DNA of 64,000 nucleotides, taken from NCBI GenBank assembly GCA_003216035.1, contig QCJM01000002.1, positions 1-64,000 of the forward strand, read 5' to 3'. Of this stretch, positions 49,974 to 59,688 are shown one piece after another. Source of the DNA: Prochlorococcus sp. AG-409-B13. Its GTDB lineage: Bacteria > Cyanobacteriota > Cyanobacteriia > PCC-6307 > Cyanobiaceae. Both the position numbers and the translations under genes were made by a program. Within the stretch, counting starts at the first letter, position 1. Every line of letters starts with the position of its first letter. The notes beneath the pieces are model-generated. The model was given only the letters and a program-made list of their open reading frames with translations, was not told the origin of the DNA and searched no databases.

Positions 49974-51239
49974 TTAGATCCTCAATCCTTCAGTAATGAG
50001 TAGTTGATTCCAACATTCATGAATCTCTCTTCTCTGATCTAGACGTTTAGCAAAGTCATAGTGCTTGATGACTCCCTCATTCTTTAGATGACCTAGACAC
50101 CTAGAAACCATCTCTCTATCAAAACCTCCAATATCAACTAGAGCATTGGTAGCAACGTGTCTAAACCCATGAGCATCTTGTCGGTCCTGGTATCCAAGAT
50201 TTTTCAGATGGTCATTAGGAGTTTGAGATGAGACATAAGGATGCCTCCCTTCATACGGACTAAAGAAAACATATTTTTGATGCCCATTGATCGCACTTAA
50301 TGAGTTCATCAATGTCTCCAACTGAGGAGTGTTGGGGATGTAGTGATCGTGCTTATCGTCATCCCTTCTCCTTTTCACCCCTTCTGTTTCTGAAGGCATT
50401 ACCCAACAATTAGTTTTGTCGTCATACCAATTCCACTGCATAGACACAACAGCAGAAACCCTCTGGAGCATCATCAAAACCCCTTTGGTAGATAGATCCG
50501 TCAGTCGGGAAGCATTGCATAGGTTTTGATTCAGATCTGGGATCAACTCTTGCTTGAACTCATCCCAAGGAAGGTGTGGATGAGGTTCTGATTTGATGTT
50601 TTTCTCAAATGGGAATGGTTGTTCTAGTCGATACGGGAGCAGTTCAGGTTCTAAGAACAACTCATCAACTGCATAGTTAAAAACTTGGTTAAGGAGTCTG
50701 CGATACCTGTGAGCGGTGTAGTCATTACCCTTCGCAATGCATGGATCAAGAACTCTTTCCTTAAGGAATCTTCTGCCTGCATTACCAGAAAAATTATCAA
50801 CCAACATCCCATCAGGGAGATAAAGAAGAATCCTTTTCAGGCGGTTCTTGTTAGTGGTTTGAGTGTTGGATCTGGTATGCCCAGATTTCCACTGAATAAA
50901 TGACTCACAAACTTCCTTTAGTGATGTCTCTGATTTCTTCAGTGCATTTCTCTCTGCATATTTCCTGAGATCCAAATTATTTTCCTTACCCCATCGCTTC
51001 AACTCATCCCATTTCTTCAGGACTTCCTCAGGAGAGTTGAAGTCCTTACCCCAAATACCAAGAGGAACTGAATAGTTATTGCCTGAAGCAGATCCAATCC
51101 TTGTCTTACCTACAAACCTTTTGGAGTTGCGTGGGCGTGGCGCAACAACCAAATAGCAACCAGAACGATCAGCAACAGGTATCCACTGTTCTTGCTGTGT
51201 TGACTTTGTCTTATTGATTTTGGTCGCACTGAGAGGCAT
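49974..51239 (-). CDS. Tyrosine recombinase (phage-type integrase)
   Basis: C-terminal 'DRQDAHGFRHVATNALVDIGGFDREMVSRCLGHLKNEGVIKHYDFAKRLDQRREIHECW' (HxxR...LGH...Y). Confidence 0.93.
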   Translation of the reverse strand: MPLSATKINKTKSTQQEQWIPVADRSGCYLVVAPRPRNSKRFVGKTRIGSASGNNYSVPLGIWGKDFNSPEEVLKKWDELKRWGKENNLDLRKYAERNALKKSETSLKEVCESFIQWKSGHTRSNTQTTNKNRLKRILLYLPDGMLVDNFSGNAGRRFLKERVLDPCIAKGNDYTAHRYRRLLNQVFNYAVDELFLEPELLPYRLEQPFPFEKNIKSEPHPHLPWDEFKQELIPDLNQNLCNASRLTDLSTKGVLMMLQRVSAVVSMQWNWYDDKTNCWVMPSETEGVKRRRDDDKHDHYIPNTPQLETLMNSLSAINGHQKYVFFSPYEGRHPYVSSQTPNDHLKNLGYQDRQDAHGFRHVATNALVDIGGFDREMVSRCLGHLKNEGVIKHYDFAKRLDQRREIHECWNQLLITEGLRI

Positions 51240-51466
51240 TACTTACCTCCTTCTGCACTCCACCTCCCCTCACACCAGAGGTAGATATCTGCTTTGCGGA
51301 ATCCGACCCTGCCTTTATTTCCAAACATCGAAACAGGTGCAGGGAAGGCATTTCTCTTAATTGCTCTACGGATAGTTGCCTCAGATGAACCCGTAAGAGT
51401 TTTCACATCATCCCAGAACAAGAAATAATTCCTGAGATCCTCAATAGCATTTGCGATCATGCTCAT
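51239..51466 (-). CDS. AlpA-like excisionase/regulator
   Basis: 'LTGSSEATIRRAIKRNAFPAPVSMFGNKGRVGFRKADIYLWCEGR' AlpA/MerR-like wHTH; abuts the integrase. Confidence 0.75.
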   Translation of the reverse strand: MSMIANAIEDLRNYFLFWDDVKTLTGSSEATIRRAIKRNAFPAPVSMFGNKGRVGFRKADIYLWCEGRWSAEGGK

Positions 51467-51622
51467 AATTAAATAAGTGGTTAAGGTAAATATTGCAGGT
51501 ATTAGTTAAACTTAGTAGGAACTATTTCCTTCTCTGCAATAGCATAAGTATAGCAGAAAACCCAGTATTTGTCTAGGTTTTGGCGTGTTAATTTCATGTA
51601 GTTAGTGGGATAATTGGGGACT

Positions 51623-51645
51623 AATGTTCCCGATTTGTTCCCGAC
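51623..51645 (+). repeat. Right-end TGTTCCCGA repeat (candidate recombinase arm site)
   Basis: aatgttcccgatttgttcccgac, identical 23 nt to 37771-37793. Confidence 0.75.
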
Positions 51646-51707
51646 AAATGCCTATAAACCGCAGGCATCCCCTTCAAAAGCAGTCACCAACTAAGCAGAG
51701 ACAATCA

Positions 51708-51728
51708 GTTCAAGTCCCGGCGAGGGCA
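51708..51728 (+). repeat. attR: 3' fragment of tRNA-Thr
   Basis: gttcaagtcccggcgagggca vs tRNA-Thr 3' end gttcaagtcccgacgagggca (1 mismatch). Confidence 0.88.
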
Positions 51729-51734
51729 TCTCAC

Positions 51735-51759
51735 AAAACCTTAGGACCCAGAGGTTTTA
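51735..51759 (+). terminator. Putative original tRNA-Thr terminator, now beyond attR
   Basis: aaaaccttaggacccagaggtttt hairpin just after the att fragment. Confidence 0.5.
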
Positions 51760-51870
51760 TTCAAAAGCTTCAAAAGCAGATATAAATCAAATGCCTAATC
51801 GTTTCCCATAAGATGCTATCTAATGAAAGTTCCAAGACTCGAGTCAAATTCATGCTATATCCAAAAACCT

Positions 51871-53352
51871 TTAAAAAAGCTGTTTCACTTCATCATTAAA
51901 GTTCCCTTTAAAAAGGACAGCAGACTGGGGAGCTACCCTCTTCCTAGTTAAATCAAGATCCCCAACAAGAAAGAGTTGCTCAATAAATGATTGCGAAAAG
52001 CTTAACCATTTTCTCCGACTACGATTGATTAAAATACATATAGAGTCTTTCCCTTCAGAACATGAATAAGCTCCATCACTTTCCATTCCTAAAAGTCCAT
52101 CTTGACCAATAGACTTCCATTTCAAACCTTTCTGATAAAGCTGAGGAAAGTTACTTCTAAGAGAAACTAATTCTAATATGTAGTGTCGAAGATCTACACT
52201 CCAGGCTTCGTCCCAAGGGAAACCTTCTCGGCATTTTGGTTCAGCTCCTCCTGACAAGCCCGCCTCAGTTCCATAATAAATGCAAGGTGCTCCTGGCTGA
52301 GAGAATAAAAGGAGAAGAGCTAGCTTTAAAGCTCTAATGTCTCCCTCAAGTGTGTGCAATGCTCTAGGGACATCATGACTATCAAGTAAATTTAGCTGGC
52401 TAGAGTTAGTTTCCGATTTATACCATCCGAATGTAGTCTGCAAAATCTCAATGAATTCATTATTTTCAAGTTTCTTTAGTGGGTATGCCGGATTTCTATA
52501 TTTGGATTTTAATCTTCTACCGGCCACCCAAGAGATGGTACTCCAACCAATTCGATAATTCATAACCCCATCAAAATGTTCTCCATCAAGCCAAGGCCTA
52601 GCATCACCCCATATCTCACCAATTATCCAAGCATCTGAATTAAGTCCTTTAACCTTGTAGCGAAATTCCTTCCAGAAATCCAAAGGCACTTCATCAGCTA
52701 CATCTAATCTCCAACCATCAATTCCACGTTCAATCCAATAAGTTGCTACACGCAAAAAATAATCACGGACGGGCGGATATTCATAATTAAATTTTGGCAG
52801 GGCCGGGTCATTCCACCAACAACTATATCCACAATTATTACCACGGTTTGAATAAGGTCTAAGGGGCCAGTTATGAACACTAAACCATTGCCGATACGGG
52901 GAATCTTTACCATTTTCTAAGAGATGGTGAAATGCAAAAAATCCTCTTCCACAATGATTAAAAACACCGTCTAAAAGTATTTTCATTCCTCGAAGATGCA
53001 AAGCCTCGATCAAAGCTTCAAGTGCGTTATCCCCCCCTAATAATGGATCCACATGAAAGTAATCATAAGTATGATAACGATGATTAGCCGCAGAGCTAAA
53101 GATTGGAGTGAGGTATATACAAGTGATTCCCATTTCCTGAAGATAATCAAGATTTTCGATCACTCCATAAAGATCACCACCCTGAAAACCTTGAAGAGAA
53201 GGATCTGCACCCCAAGATTGAAACTTCAACTCCGAATGTCCATCAACCAGACCACTTCTGCGAAAACGATCAGGGAAAATCTCATAAACAATTGCCTTTG
53301 CCGCCCAAGAGGGAGGCAAAGGCAATTGATTCTGATGTATTTGACTTTGCAT
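51871..53352 (-). CDS. GH13 alpha-amylase family enzyme, neopullulanase/cyclomaltodextrinase-like
   Basis: 'VYEIFPDRFRRSG', 'MKILLDGVFNHCG', 'GWRLDVADEV', 'IIGEIWGDA', 'LNLLDSHDVPR'. Confidence 0.88.
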   Translation of the reverse strand: MQSQIHQNQLPLPPSWAAKAIVYEIFPDRFRRSGLVDGHSELKFQSWGADPSLQGFQGGDLYGVIENLDYLQEMGITCIYLTPIFSSAANHRYHTYDYFHVDPLLGGDNALEALIEALHLRGMKILLDGVFNHCGRGFFAFHHLLENGKDSPYRQWFSVHNWPLRPYSNRGNNCGYSCWWNDPALPKFNYEYPPVRDYFLRVATYWIERGIDGWRLDVADEVPLDFWKEFRYKVKGLNSDAWIIGEIWGDARPWLDGEHFDGVMNYRIGWSTISWVAGRRLKSKYRNPAYPLKKLENNEFIEILQTTFGWYKSETNSSQLNLLDSHDVPRALHTLEGDIRALKLALLLLFSQPGAPCIYYGTEAGLSGGAEPKCREGFPWDEAWSVDLRHYILELVSLRSNFPQLYQKGLKWKSIGQDGLLGMESDGAYSCSEGKDSICILINRSRRKWLSFSQSFIEQLFLVGDLDLTRKRVAPQSAVLFKGNFNDEVKQLF

Positions 53353-53392
53353 TCGTCCAACTCACCGCTAGGAAGTAGTAAAGACAATTGCC

Positions 53393-54901
53393 ATGCTTGA
53401 TCAACCCCTCCTCCTCGCTCTCGATCAAGGAACTAGTAGCTCCAGAGCAGTCTTGTTCAATACCGAAGGTTACTTAGTTGCCAGTGCCAGTGCAGCTCTG
53501 GCAATCGAATATCCCTCCGACGGCTGGGTTCAGCAAGACCCACAAAAAATCTGGGAAAGCCAGCTTCAGGCAATGAAAAAGCTAGAGCAAAAAATAACGC
53601 CAGAACAAGCCAGAGCAATAATTAGCTGTGGAATAACTAATCAACGTGAAACCACAGTCCTTTGGCGCAAGAGCAATGGCATCCCTTGCGGGCAAGCAAT
53701 TGTTTGGCAGGACGGGCGGACTACCAGCATCTGCTCCGAATGGAAAGCAGAAGGCTTAGAGGAAGAGTGGCGAAGACGTACTGGCCTTCTCCTGGATCCA
53801 TATTTCAGTGCCAGTAAAATACGTTGGCTTTTATTAAATGAACCCGCAGCTCAGCAAGCACTTCGTGATAAAGATCTCTGCTTCGGCACAGTTGAAAGCT
53901 GGCTACTTTGGAAACTAACTGGAGGCAAAAGACACTGCTCCGACATGAGCAATGCCAGCCGGACCCTGCTAATGGATTTAGCGCGTCGAGAATGGATTGA
54001 AAGTTATTGCAATGTAATAGGTCTCCCAATAGAAGCGTTACCAGAACTAGTTCCTTGCAGAGGTGATTTTGGAGCCATACAAAGCAATATCCCCTTCGGG
54101 GGAGTAGCTATTAATGCCATGCTTGGTGATCAGCAAGCCGCTACCTTTGGCCAACTTTGCCTTGAACGAGGTGAGGCAAAATGTACTTATGGCACTGGAG
54201 CATTCCTAGTTGTCAATACAGGGAAGGAAATAACCCATTCAAGTTCTGGCTTGCTAAGCACACTTGGCTGGACAGACTCGAAAGGTTCACCAACTTACTG
54301 CTTAGAAGGAAGCCTGTTTAATGCAGGCACAGTAGTGCAATGGCTTCGAGATGGGCTAGGCATCATTGATAGCGCCGAACAAATTAATACTCTTGCTGAA
54401 GAAGTAGAAAGCTCAGCAGGAGTTATGCTTGTTCCTGCTTTCACTGGTTGGGGCACTCCACATTGGGATCCAAGTGCTAGAGGCCTATTAATAGGTTTAA
54501 CTCGTGACAGCTGCAAAGGCCATATAGCAAAAGCTGCCTTAGAAGGGATTGCTTTGTCTGTAGCAAGTCTGATTGAGTTAGCTCAAATGGCCTTAAATAA
54601 AACACTAGGAGAATTAGCCGTTGACGGAGGAGCAGCTGCCTCTAACTACCTACTCCAGGCCCAGGCAAATAGCACAGGTTTAGGAGTACGCCGTCCCACA
54701 AATCTTGAAAGCACTGCTAAAGGAGTTGCCTTACTTGCAGGTCTCCAAGCTGGAGTGATACCTGACTTGCAAAAGCTTGTCCTGAAAAGACAAGAAAATG
54801 CTGAATTATTTATTCCTAATTTAAGTATTGATAAGCGTAAACAATGGCATGCAAAATGGAATGAAGCAGTAAACAGAAGCCTCAAATGGCATGACAATTA
54901 A
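53393..54901 (+). CDS. glpK: Glycerol kinase
   Basis: 'LALDQGTSSSRAVLFN', 'GITNQRETTVLW', 'VWQDGRT', 'VDGGAAASNYLLQAQA'. Confidence 0.95.
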   Translation: MLDQPLLLALDQGTSSSRAVLFNTEGYLVASASAALAIEYPSDGWVQQDPQKIWESQLQAMKKLEQKITPEQARAIISCGITNQRETTVLWRKSNGIPCGQAIVWQDGRTTSICSEWKAEGLEEEWRRRTGLLLDPYFSASKIRWLLLNEPAAQQALRDKDLCFGTVESWLLWKLTGGKRHCSDMSNASRTLLMDLARREWIESYCNVIGLPIEALPELVPCRGDFGAIQSNIPFGGVAINAMLGDQQAATFGQLCLERGEAKCTYGTGAFLVVNTGKEITHSSSGLLSTLGWTDSKGSPTYCLEGSLFNAGTVVQWLRDGLGIIDSAEQINTLAEEVESSAGVMLVPAFTGWGTPHWDPSARGLLIGLTRDSCKGHIAKAALEGIALSVASLIELAQMALNKTLGELAVDGGAAASNYLLQAQANSTGLGVRRPTNLESTAKGVALLAGLQAGVIPDLQKLVLKRQENAELFIPNLSIDKRKQWHAKWNEAVNRSLKWHDN

Positions 54902-56456
54902 AAGTGTTGACCTAGTAATAATCGGCGCAGGAGCCACAGGAGCAAGCGTGGCCTATGAGGCCACCAAAAGAGGATTGAAGGTGGCTTTGATTGATGCCGG
55001 AGACATAGCTGGTGGAACCAGCTGTCGAAGTTCAAAGCTCCTACATGGAGGAGTTCGTTACTTAGAGCTAGCTTTCAAGACACTTGACCTCTCACAACTA
55101 AGCCTAGTCCGGGAAGCACTACTCGAGAGAGGGTATTGGTTAGAGCAGGCTCCCTTCCTGGCAACAAAGTTAGAATTAGCCCTCCCCACCGAAAACTGCT
55201 TAGACAAGGCTTATTACCGAATAGGGCTTGGTCTATACGATGCATTGGCTGGGAAAGAAAGCATTGGGAGTAGTCGAGTACTTTCTCGAAACAAACTCAG
55301 CCAGACCTTACCACTCCTCCGCAATAGTCATAGTGGTGGAGTCGCCTACAGCGATGGGCAGTTTGACGACGCAAGACTCAATCTATTACTAGCACTCACA
55401 GCCGAAAGAGCAGGCGCGATAATCCGCACCCACTGCAGTGTTGTTGGTTTTGAACATAGAGAAGATGGGTCTCTAAGCGGTGTTATCAGCCAAAATACAG
55501 AAGGTCAACAAGAGCTCTGGCACACTAATACAGTTGTAAATGCTACTGGAATTGAATCTGACAAGCTTCGTCAAATGGTAGATCCCAGTGTTGAGCCAAG
55601 GATGCTTACCAGTAGAGGAATGCACATTGTTATAAAAGAAAGCCTATGTCCGAAAGGAATAGGGCTTTTAATTCCATCAACAGATGATGGCAGAATTCTA
55701 TTTGTACTTCCATTCTTTGGAAGTACCTTAGTTGGAACAACTGAGACAGCTTGTGGGATAGAAGATGCAAGAAGCACTTCCAAAACAGAGAAAGACTATC
55801 TACTAAAACACTTAAAAAGATGGTTCCCATCACTAAAACAACCAATAGTGCAAAGCTCTTGGGCAGGTGGACGCCCCCTCGTTAAACCATCCAACTCAAA
55901 CGTCGATAGCAGTCGTGTCGTCAGAGAGCACCAAATCGAGACCCTCCCATGCGGAATGATCAGTGCTATGGGAGGGAAGTGGACTACATGCCGATCTATC
56001 GCAATTGATACACTCACAGCAATAGAGGCATGGATAGAGAGACCACTACTTACACCTAATCATTTACCTCTGATTGGGACAGATCCTAATTCAGTCAATA
56101 CAAAACCATTACTTAAAAAGCAATTAACCCCCCTTAGGGAATGTCTCCCTGACACTCCTATTCGAGAAAAGCAACTAGCTCATTTACAAAAGAAGTATGG
56201 GCTAGAGGCTCTGCAAAAAATTACAACTAGTCAAAAAAACGAAAGGGAGCCTCTCAGTGATGTAATTCCTTTGTCAATTGCAGAAATCGATCAAGCAATA
56301 AAGGAAGAACACGCTCAAACCCCAACTGATGTACTTGCGAGACGATGTCGACTCGCAATGATAGATATAGATGAGGCGAAGCGAATCCTTCCAATAGTGC
56401 AAGACCGTCTCCTAAAAGCCAAGCTACCTGGTGGGGAACTTAACTTAGAAAAGTAA
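54891..56456 (+). CDS. glpD: Glycerol-3-phosphate dehydrogenase (FAD)
   Basis: 'DLVIIGAGATGASVAYEATKRGLKVALIDAGDIAGGTSCRSSKLLHGGVRYLE'. Confidence 0.95.
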   Translation: MTIKSVDLVIIGAGATGASVAYEATKRGLKVALIDAGDIAGGTSCRSSKLLHGGVRYLELAFKTLDLSQLSLVREALLERGYWLEQAPFLATKLELALPTENCLDKAYYRIGLGLYDALAGKESIGSSRVLSRNKLSQTLPLLRNSHSGGVAYSDGQFDDARLNLLLALTAERAGAIIRTHCSVVGFEHREDGSLSGVISQNTEGQQELWHTNTVVNATGIESDKLRQMVDPSVEPRMLTSRGMHIVIKESLCPKGIGLLIPSTDDGRILFVLPFFGSTLVGTTETACGIEDARSTSKTEKDYLLKHLKRWFPSLKQPIVQSSWAGGRPLVKPSNSNVDSSRVVREHQIETLPCGMISAMGGKWTTCRSIAIDTLTAIEAWIERPLLTPNHLPLIGTDPNSVNTKPLLKKQLTPLRECLPDTPIREKQLAHLQKKYGLEALQKITTSQKNEREPLSDVIPLSIAEIDQAIKEEHAQTPTDVLARRCRLAMIDIDEAKRILPIVQDRLLKAKLPGGELNLEK

Positions 56457-56460
56457 ACAC

Positions 56461-58146
56461 TTAAGCAATAGGACTTGGTACCTTCCCAAAATTCCCAACA
56501 GATTCCTCAACTTCCCCTATCAACCACCAACTGAAGCCATACGAGGGAAGATATATAAACCAGTCTTCATTGGCGAGAGGATATTCACAGCCCCAAAGGA
56601 CCTCTCTTGTACGAGCACCTTTCCATCGGCCCAAGTTTAAACGTAATGATGCACCTGCAGCAGAAACATTGGCGGCTATGAGTACTGTCATCGTTTCAGA
56701 GCTACGTAGAAAAACTATGACACTTGGATGAGACGACTCTAAGATCTCAAAGGATCCGTGCCTTAAAGCGGGCAAAAGGCGGCGGCAAGTAAGCATACGT
56801 CTATGCCAATTAAGGAGTGAACCCGGGAGTTGTTTTTGCACCTCAACATTGACTACTCGGTAGTCATAGCCAGGGGCAGTAATTGGTGGAAGTACCAACA
56901 AAGGGTCTGGAGCCAAGGAGAACCCCCCATTGCGAGCAGAAGTCCAGGCCATAGGAGTCCGATTAGGGTCTCTATCTCTTAATCCAGGCCAATCACCCAT
57001 ACCAAGCTCGTCCCCGTAGTAAAGGCAAGGCATTCCCGGCAGGCTGTAGAGAAGAGCATGAAGCAAACGATTTGCACGCGGATCACCATTAAGTAATGGT
57101 GCCAAACGTCGATTAATACCCCAATTCAACCAGTGTCCGTGTCCTTGGTGAAGACCAGCTCTAATGGCTTGAATCACTTCCTCAGAGACTAAATGGCCAT
57201 CTCCTAGCCATAGCTCATCATGATTACGAAGTGGCAAAGCCCATCGACACCCAGGCACTACAAGCTGCGACTCTTCTAAACACTGTCGCAAATGCTTACT
57301 ACTACCATTTGCCACCGCAGCAAAAAGATTAGCCGTCAGAGCGAAATTAAATGCACCATGAAGTTCATCTTCTGCCAAATATGGTGCTGCCTCATTCACA
57401 GGCTGAATAGCTTCTGCAAGCAAGAGCACATCCCTGCCATGGGCTTCAACCCTCTGACGAACCTTCCGAAGGAACTCATGAGTTTCTGGCAAACCCTCAC
57501 ATCTACTGTTTTCAGCCTCAAACAAAAATGGAACTGCATCAAGACGAAACCCATCTACTCCTCTTGCAAGCCAAAAATCAACAACTCCTAGCATTTGATC
57601 TTGTACCCATGGATTCTCATAATTAAGATCAGGTTGATGACGTAGAAATCTATGTAGGTAATATTGCTGCGCTACTTCATCCCATTCCCAATTCGAAGAC
57701 TCAAACTTACGAAACAAAACAGGGGCTTCTTTATATCTACTGGGGTCATCACTCCATACATATACATCTCTCTCTACGCTCTCCTTGGGAGCCCAGCGAG
57801 CACGTTGAAACCAAGGATGAAGGTCACTTGTGTGATTTAAGACAAGATCAATAATTACCTTAATCCCCTGGGCATGCGCAGCAGTAAGAAGGCGATGGAA
57901 GGAAGAAAGGTCCCCAAGCTCAGGATGGATATTCTCAAAATCTGTAATGTCATATCCGCCATCCTGCAAAGGAGATGGATAAATCGGAGTCAGCCAAATC
58001 GCTTCAATGCCAAGCCATCTTAAATAGCTAAGTCTGCTGGTTAAACCCTGCAGATCACCAATACCATCACCATTCCCATCTGAGTAGCTGCGGGGGATCA
58101 ACTGATAGATCACTGCCCCTTCCCACCAAGAGTCTCTTACAGCCAT
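56461..58146 (-). CDS. GH13 family enzyme, trehalose synthase/alpha-glucosidase-like
   Basis: 'WWEGAVIYQLIPRSYSDGNGDGIGDLQGLTSRLSYL', 'KVIIDLVLNHTS', 'GVDGFRLDAVPFLFE'. Confidence 0.88.
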   Translation of the reverse strand: MAVRDSWWEGAVIYQLIPRSYSDGNGDGIGDLQGLTSRLSYLRWLGIEAIWLTPIYPSPLQDGGYDITDFENIHPELGDLSSFHRLLTAAHAQGIKVIIDLVLNHTSDLHPWFQRARWAPKESVERDVYVWSDDPSRYKEAPVLFRKFESSNWEWDEVAQQYYLHRFLRHQPDLNYENPWVQDQMLGVVDFWLARGVDGFRLDAVPFLFEAENSRCEGLPETHEFLRKVRQRVEAHGRDVLLLAEAIQPVNEAAPYLAEDELHGAFNFALTANLFAAVANGSSKHLRQCLEESQLVVPGCRWALPLRNHDELWLGDGHLVSEEVIQAIRAGLHQGHGHWLNWGINRRLAPLLNGDPRANRLLHALLYSLPGMPCLYYGDELGMGDWPGLRDRDPNRTPMAWTSARNGGFSLAPDPLLVLPPITAPGYDYRVVNVEVQKQLPGSLLNWHRRMLTCRRLLPALRHGSFEILESSHPSVIVFLRSSETMTVLIAANVSAAGASLRLNLGRWKGARTREVLWGCEYPLANEDWFIYLPSYGFSWWLIGEVEESVGNFGKVPSPIA

Positions 58147-58209
58147 CTGACATTCCTAGCCTTAACCACTTCATCACTGCTAGACAAACCTTGCAATGTC
58201 GTCAGCCCC

Positions 58210-59589
58210 TTGCGTCCAGAAAATTTTTCTTTAAGTACTCTTCGGAATCCAGTAATCACTGGTCAAACCAGGCCAGAAGCCTGGCGGAGGCTACAACTCA
58301 AACGATTCAAAAAACTTCTAGAAAAACATGAAAATGAAATACTCGGTTCCCTGGCAAAAGATCTAGGTAAGCCACCAACGGAAGCAATTTTTGAAGTCAT
58401 AGCACTTTGGCAAGAGCTAAAGCTTGCTGAAAAGAAGCTCAACAACTGGATGCGTCCACAAGAAGTAAAAGTTCCTCTTTCTCTTAAGCCAGGCAAAGCA
58501 CTGATCACACTGGAGCCACTTGGCTGTGTTTTGATCATAGGTCCTTGGAACTATCCCTTCTCCCTTACTCTTCAACCACTCATAAGCGCCTTAGCAGCAG
58601 GCAATACAGCCGTCCTAAAGCCTTCTGAGCATGCACCCGCGACTTCTGCTCTAATAAATAAAATCATTTCCGAGCATTTCCCTCCAGATACAGTTCAGGT
58701 TTTTGAAGGCGCCGCTGAAACTGGGGCATATCTTCTGGAAAAACCATTCGATCACATTTTTTTTACCGGAGGGGGCACTATTGGGAAGAAGGTTATGGCT
58801 GCCGCTGCGAAACATCTAACGCCGATAACTCTTGAGCTTGGAGGTAAAAGCCCAGCCATAGTTCTAGAAGGTGCCGATTTGGAAGTTACTGCCAAGCGAC
58901 TTATGTGGGGTAAAGGTTTGAATGCAGGTCAAACCTGCATAGCACCAGACCACCTACTAGTGCAGGAAAATCTCAAGGAGCCCCTTTTAATAGCAATGAA
59001 AAGAGTATTGTCTACTTTCTATGGTCAGGACCCACTCAAATCTCCTGATTTAGCGAGAATAGTCAATCCAATCCAATTCAAACGACTGCAAAACTTACTA
59101 GAACAAGCAACGCAAAAAGGACAAGTTCTCTTTGGAGGAAATTTTGATACAACCCAACTTCGCATAAGCCCAACTCTTATTGAAGTAAACGATATCCAAG
59201 ACCCTCTTATGCAAGAAGAGTTATTCGGTCCATTAATGCCTATGATCACTATCACGAACCTTGAGGCTGCCCTTAATAAGGTAAGGAAACAACCTCGCCC
59301 ACTAGCTTTATATATGTTTGGCGGGACCGAAAAAGATCAACAAAAGCTTTTAAATACAACTAGCTCTGGGAGCATTTGCTTCAATGATGTTGTTATGCAA
59401 GCAGGAATACCTGAATTACCATTTGGTGGCGTGGGCCCTAGTGGAGTCGGGAAATATCATGGGCTGGCAGGCTTTGAGACCTTCTCTCATAAGAAGTCAG
59501 TTTTTAAGCGGCCCTTTTGGCTTGACCTAGATCTTCGATACCCACCTTATAGATTAGATCTAGGTTTCCTAAAAAAACTACTCAACTAA
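58210..59589 (+). CDS. Aldehyde dehydrogenase, class 3-like
   Basis: 'LIIGPWNYPFSLTLQPLISALAAGNTAVLKPSE', 'ITLELGGKSPAIV', 'NAGQTCIAPDHLLV'. Confidence 0.93.
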   Translation: MRPENFSLSTLRNPVITGQTRPEAWRRLQLKRFKKLLEKHENEILGSLAKDLGKPPTEAIFEVIALWQELKLAEKKLNNWMRPQEVKVPLSLKPGKALITLEPLGCVLIIGPWNYPFSLTLQPLISALAAGNTAVLKPSEHAPATSALINKIISEHFPPDTVQVFEGAAETGAYLLEKPFDHIFFTGGGTIGKKVMAAAAKHLTPITLELGGKSPAIVLEGADLEVTAKRLMWGKGLNAGQTCIAPDHLLVQENLKEPLLIAMKRVLSTFYGQDPLKSPDLARIVNPIQFKRLQNLLEQATQKGQVLFGGNFDTTQLRISPTLIEVNDIQDPLMQEELFGPLMPMITITNLEAALNKVRKQPRPLALYMFGGTEKDQQKLLNTTSSGSICFNDVVMQAGIPELPFGGVGPSGVGKYHGLAGFETFSHKKSVFKRPFWLDLDLRYPPYRLDLGFLKKLLN

Positions 59590-59688
59590 AAAAGAATAAG
59601 CAAATCCAAAACATCCCTACAGAATCTTCTATAAAGGGCTGGCAAATCATTAGAAGGGTCCTATCGTTCACGAAGTGTTTAGAGGTCC

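Larger units (their letters stand above)
37627..51728. mobile_element. Element 2: about 14.1-kb tycheposon-like integrated element
   Basis: Complete tRNA-Thr at left, 21-nt tRNA-Thr 3' repeat at right, terminal TGTTCCCGA repeats, and intact tyrosine recombinase plus AlpA-like gene next to the right end. Confidence 0.85.
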
